Source: Bacillota bacterium
Lineage (GTDB): Bacteria; Bacillota; Clostridia; Acetivibrionales; DSM-1351
Reading direction: 5' to 3'
Assembly: GCA_023426005.1 (NCBI GenBank)
Contig: JAFABO010000142.1
Span: 1-8,435 of the forward strand
DNA length: 8,435 nt
The notes under the pieces are model-generated. The model was not told the DNA's origin and did not search any database. It saw nothing but the letters and a program-made list of their open reading frames with translations. Positions 6,616 through 8,435 of this stretch are shown in pieces (within the stretch, counting starts at the first letter, position 1; each line of letters opens with the position of its first letter). A program made the position numbers and the translations under genes.

Positions 6616-6653
6616 TACCCTCTATTAACAATGTATATTTTTAATAGAGGGTA
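6616..6653 (+). repeat. Perfect 13-bp inverted repeat between the deacetylase and ahcY genes
   Basis: TACCCTCTATTAA (6616-6628) and TTAATAGAGGGTA (6641-6653) are exact inverse copies around a 12-nt loop. No T-run follows the stem on either strand; the T-run at 6601-6606 is on the wrong side for + strand termination. It starts 15 bp after the deacetylase stop and ends 24 bp before the ahcY -35. It may be an mRNA 3' end, a poorly canonical terminator or an operator. Confidence 0.7.
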
Positions 6654-6677
6654 AGAAAAATGAATAAAAATTAAATG

Positions 6678-6706
6678 TTGAAACAGGCTATAATGTGTCA
6701 TATAAT
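6678..6706 (+). promoter_or_regulatory. Near-consensus sigma-A promoter for the ahcY-mtaD operon
   Basis: TTGAAA (6678-6683) and TATAAT (6701-6706) are separated by exactly 17 bp. Transcription would begin near 6713, leaving a leader of about 31 nt, too short for a riboswitch. It also shows that the in-frame ATG at 6675 cannot be the ahcY start. Confidence 0.8.
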
Positions 6707-6729
6707 TTTAATGGTAAACAAATACAAAT

Positions 6730-6735
6730 GGGGGA
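6730..6735 (+). promoter_or_regulatory. Ribosome binding site fixing the ahcY start
   Basis: GGGGGA lies 8 nt before the ATG at 6744. Upstream in-frame ATGs at 6675, 6693 and 6711 lie in the promoter region or lack a ribosome binding site. Confidence 0.75.
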
Positions 6736-6743
6736 TATTTATA

Positions 6744-7991
6744 ATGAAAAGTGTTATACGTGATATTTCTTTGGCTGGCAAGGGAAAACAAAAAATAGAA
6801 TGGGTCAGAAGGAACATGCCCATCCTTAGAAGCCTGGAGGATGAATTCAGAGCAACAACACCGTTTAAAGGTGTCAGAGTAGTTGTATCAGTGCATCTTG
6901 AAGCTAAAACTGCGTATTTGGCAAAATTATTTGCAATTGGAGGCGGAGAAGTTTCTGTCACCGGAAGTAATCCCCTCTCGACACAGGATGACGTAGCAGC
7001 AGGTCTTGTGGCCGACGGATTGGATGTATACGCCTGGTACAACTCAACCAGGGAAGAGTATGAGGAGCATCTTAACCTGGCACTTGGTTACAAGCCCAAC
7101 ATTATAATAGATGACGGCGGAGATCTGGTTAATCTTCTGCACACAACAAGAAAAGAACTTATACCTCATATTATGGGCGGCTGTGAAGAAACCACAACCG
7201 GTGTCCTGCGCCTGAAAGCAATGGAAAAAGAAGAAGTGCTCAAATTCCCCATGATCGCGGTAAATAATGCAAACTGCAAGTATCTTTTTGACAACAGGTA
7301 CGGTACCGGTCAATCTGTTTGGGATGGCATCAATAGAACCACCAATCTCATAGTTGCCGGTAAAAATATAGTAGTTGCGGGCTATGGCTGGTGCGGCAAA
7401 GGTATTGCTCTCAGGGCAAAGGGCTTCGGTGCAAACGTGATTGTTACCGAGATAGATCCTGTAAAAGCGGCGGAGGCCATAATGGATGGCAACAAAGTGA
7501 TGAAAATGTCAGAAGCGGCCAAAGCCGGAGACTTGTTCATAACTGTTACCGGCTGCCGTGACGTAATAACAGATGAACACTTCAGGAGCATGAAGGACGG
7601 AGCAATTCTATGCAATGCAGGCCACTTTGATGTGGAAGTATCTGTAGAACAGCTGGAGAAAATAGCAGTTGAAAAGCAGGAACAGAGAAAAAATATAATG
7701 GGTTATAAGCTGGACAACGGCAGGTGGATAAACCTTCTGGCAGAAGGAAGACTTGTAAATCTTGCGGCAGGAGACGGGCATCCTGCTGAAATAATGGATA
7801 TGAGCTTTGCTTTGCAGGCACTTTCCGCAAAATATATGCTTCACAACTTCCGCAAGCTGGGAAATAAGGTTATTGATGTGCCTGCTGAAATCGATAAAGC
7901 AGTGGCTGAAATGAAGCTTAAATCCTGGGGAGTCAAGATTGACAAGCTTTCAAATGATCAGAAGAAATATCTTAGCAGCTGGGCGGAATAA
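6744..7991 (+). CDS. ahcY: Adenosylhomocysteinase homolog, short Thermotoga/archaeal class (possible S-inosylhomocysteine hydrolase)
   Basis: The family splits S-adenosylhomocysteine into homocysteine and adenosine using tightly bound NAD, removing a product inhibitor of methyltransferases. The 415-residue protein shows IDDGGDL (122-128), CEETTTG (147-153), VNNANCKYLFDN (173-184, catalytic Lys179, Asp183, Asn184), the NAD fold GYGWCGKG (213-220), NAGHFDVEV (291-299) and GDGHPAEIMD (343-352). It ends at SSWAE and lacks the C-terminal Lys...Tyr tail of human-type enzymes, so it belongs to the short class. In the base-contacting loop it reads HLEAKTA (51-57), against HMTVETA in the human enzyme, so Thr57 and Glu59 correspond to Glu53 and Lys55. 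The start is set by the promoter, the ribosome binding site and the family N-terminus. A deaminase gene follows 11 nt downstream. Fold and family are secure; whether SAH or S-inosylhomocysteine is the true substrate is open. Confidence 0.92.
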   Translation: MKSVIRDISLAGKGKQKIEWVRRNMPILRSLEDEFRATTPFKGVRVVVSVHLEAKTAYLAKLFAIGGGEVSVTGSNPLSTQDDVAAGLVADGLDVYAWYNSTREEYEEHLNLALGYKPNIIIDDGGDLVNLLHTTRKELIPHIMGGCEETTTGVLRLKAMEKEEVLKFPMIAVNNANCKYLFDNRYGTGQSVWDGINRTTNLIVAGKNIVVAGYGWCGKGIALRAKGFGANVIVTEIDPVKAAEAIMDGNKVMKMSEAAKAGDLFITVTGCRDVITDEHFRSMKDGAILCNAGHFDVEVSVEQLEKIAVEKQEQRKNIMGYKLDNGRWINLLAEGRLVNLAAGDGHPAEIMDMSFALQALSAKYMLHNFRKLGNKVIDVPAEIDKAVAEMKLKSWGVKIDKLSNDQKKYLSSWAE

Positions 7992-7993
7992 GC

Positions 7994-7998
7994 GGGGG
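7994..7998 (+). promoter_or_regulatory. Ribosome binding site for the deaminase gene
   Basis: GGGGG is 1 nt before the ATG at 8000 and 4 nt before the ATG at 8003. Both ATGs are in frame; the second has the better spacing. Confidence 0.55.
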
Positions 7999-8002
7999 AA
8001 TG

Positions 8003-8435
8003 ATGAATCTGGATTTATTAATAAAAAATGTCGATATAATTACCATGGATGACCAAAATATGGTCATCCATAATGGTTTTATCGGAGTTTCAGACAGGAA
8101 GATCTGTTTTGCGGCTGAAAAACTCCCTGAGAGTATTAGCTTTAAGAAGGAAATCGACGGAAAGGGCGGGCTTGCAATGCCCGGTCTGGTGAATGCCCAC
8201 AGTCACAGTGCAATGACCCTGATGAGAAATTATGCTGATGATATTGCACTGGAGAGCTGGCTTTTTGATAATATCTTTCCCATAGAGGCAAAGCTCACCG
8301 ACCGGGACGTATACTGGGGAACCATGCTGGGCATAGCTGAAATGCTGAAGTCGGGAGTTACTGCTTTTGCAGACATGTATATGTTTATGGATGAAGTGGC
8401 CCGGGCTGTGACCGAGACAGGAATAAAGGCAAATC
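8003..8435 (+). CDS. mtaD: MTA/SAH deaminase-type amidohydrolase, N-terminal part (3' end outside the window)
   Basis: This family hydrolytically deaminates 5'-methylthioadenosine, S-adenosylhomocysteine or, in the DadD branch, 5'-deoxyadenosine, giving the inosine analogues and ammonia. About 144 residues are visible and the frame is open at the window end. They show the small beta domain (LLIKNVDIITMDD), then MPGLVNAHSHSAMTLMRNYADD, whose His-Ser-His (66-68) begins the metal site of the amidohydrolase barrel. WLFDNIFPIEAKLT follows; its Glu (about 94) is where the family contacts the ribose. EMLKSGVTAFADMYMF comes next. Later metal ligands and the residues that set substrate choice lie outside. 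The alternative start at 8000 adds one Met. It is 11 nt behind ahcY and has no promoter of its own, so the two are co-transcribed. The related guanine deaminase and ATZ/TRZ hydrolases are less likely. Confidence 0.85.
   Translation, partial: MNLDLLIKNVDIITMDDQNMVIHNGFIGVSDRKICFAAEKLPESISFKKEIDGKGGLAMPGLVNAHSHSAMTLMRNYADDIALESWLFDNIFPIEAKLTDRDVYWGTMLGIAEMLKSGVTAFADMYMFMDEVARAVTETGIKAN

Noticed and set aside
6616..6653. Ordinary intrinsic terminator
   Set aside because: The stem is perfect, but it is followed by AGAAAAATGA on + and by TGTAAGCTTA on -, with no T-run on either side. It is listed as a repeat instead.
6689..6694. First TATAAT as the ahcY -10
   Set aside because: It is only 5 bp after TTGAAA; the second TATAAT at 6701 has the ideal 17-bp spacing.
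6675..6743. Longer ahcY with 23 extra N-terminal residues starting at ATG 6675
   Set aside because: The segment contains the -35 and -10 of the promoter, has no ribosome binding site at that ATG, and does not match the family N-terminus, which begins near 6744.
6707..6743. SAM or SAH riboswitch upstream of ahcY
   Set aside because: The leader predicted from the promoter is only about 31 nt and forms no extended structure, too short for these riboswitch classes.

Overview
The window looks like a chromosomal segment of an AT-rich, low-GC Gram-positive anaerobe, most likely a clostridium of the Ruminiclostridium/Acetivibrio type. The evidence is strong purine-rich ribosome binding sites, GTG and TTG starts, an ECF sigma factor paired with a DUF4179 membrane protein, and a short Thermotoga/archaeal-type AdoHcy hydrolase next to an MtaD-type deaminase. 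Everything is on the + strand. There are no transposases, tRNAs, rRNAs or CRISPR arrays.

Region 1 (1-1674) is a signalling pair: the C-terminal part of an ECF sigma factor, overlapped by a single-pass DUF4179 protein that is its likely anti-sigma factor. Region 2 (1675-5206) opens with a sigma-A-like promoter and an unusual leader that contains one inverted and two direct copies of an AGGAG-bearing motif. Three close-set genes follow: an RsmF-like RNA m5C methyltransferase, an RsuA-family pseudouridine synthase, and an uncharacterised Methyltransf_32-type methyltransferase. This looks like an RNA-modification operon.

Region 3 (5207-6600) is a lone membrane-anchored NodB-fold polysaccharide deacetylase with a Lys/Pro/Glu-rich stalk, probably acting on the cell wall. 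Region 4 (6601-8435) begins with a perfect 13-bp inverted repeat, then a near-consensus promoter, then an S-adenosylhomocysteine hydrolase homolog and, 11 nt after its stop, an amidohydrolase of the MTA/SAH deaminase family that runs off the window.

The most interesting reading is Region 4. The hydrolase belongs to the short class and carries Lys where canonical enzymes have Glu/Gln in the adenine-contacting loop. It is co-transcribed with a deaminase family known to convert S-adenosylhomocysteine to S-inosylhomocysteine. The two genes may form a deaminate-then-hydrolyse route (SAH to SIH, then to inosine plus homocysteine), as described in Methanocaldococcus jannaschii, rather than the standard one-step reaction. 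The upstream RNA methyltransferases would be among the producers of SAH. The substrate assignment is inference; gene identities, starts and promoter positions are read from the sequence.
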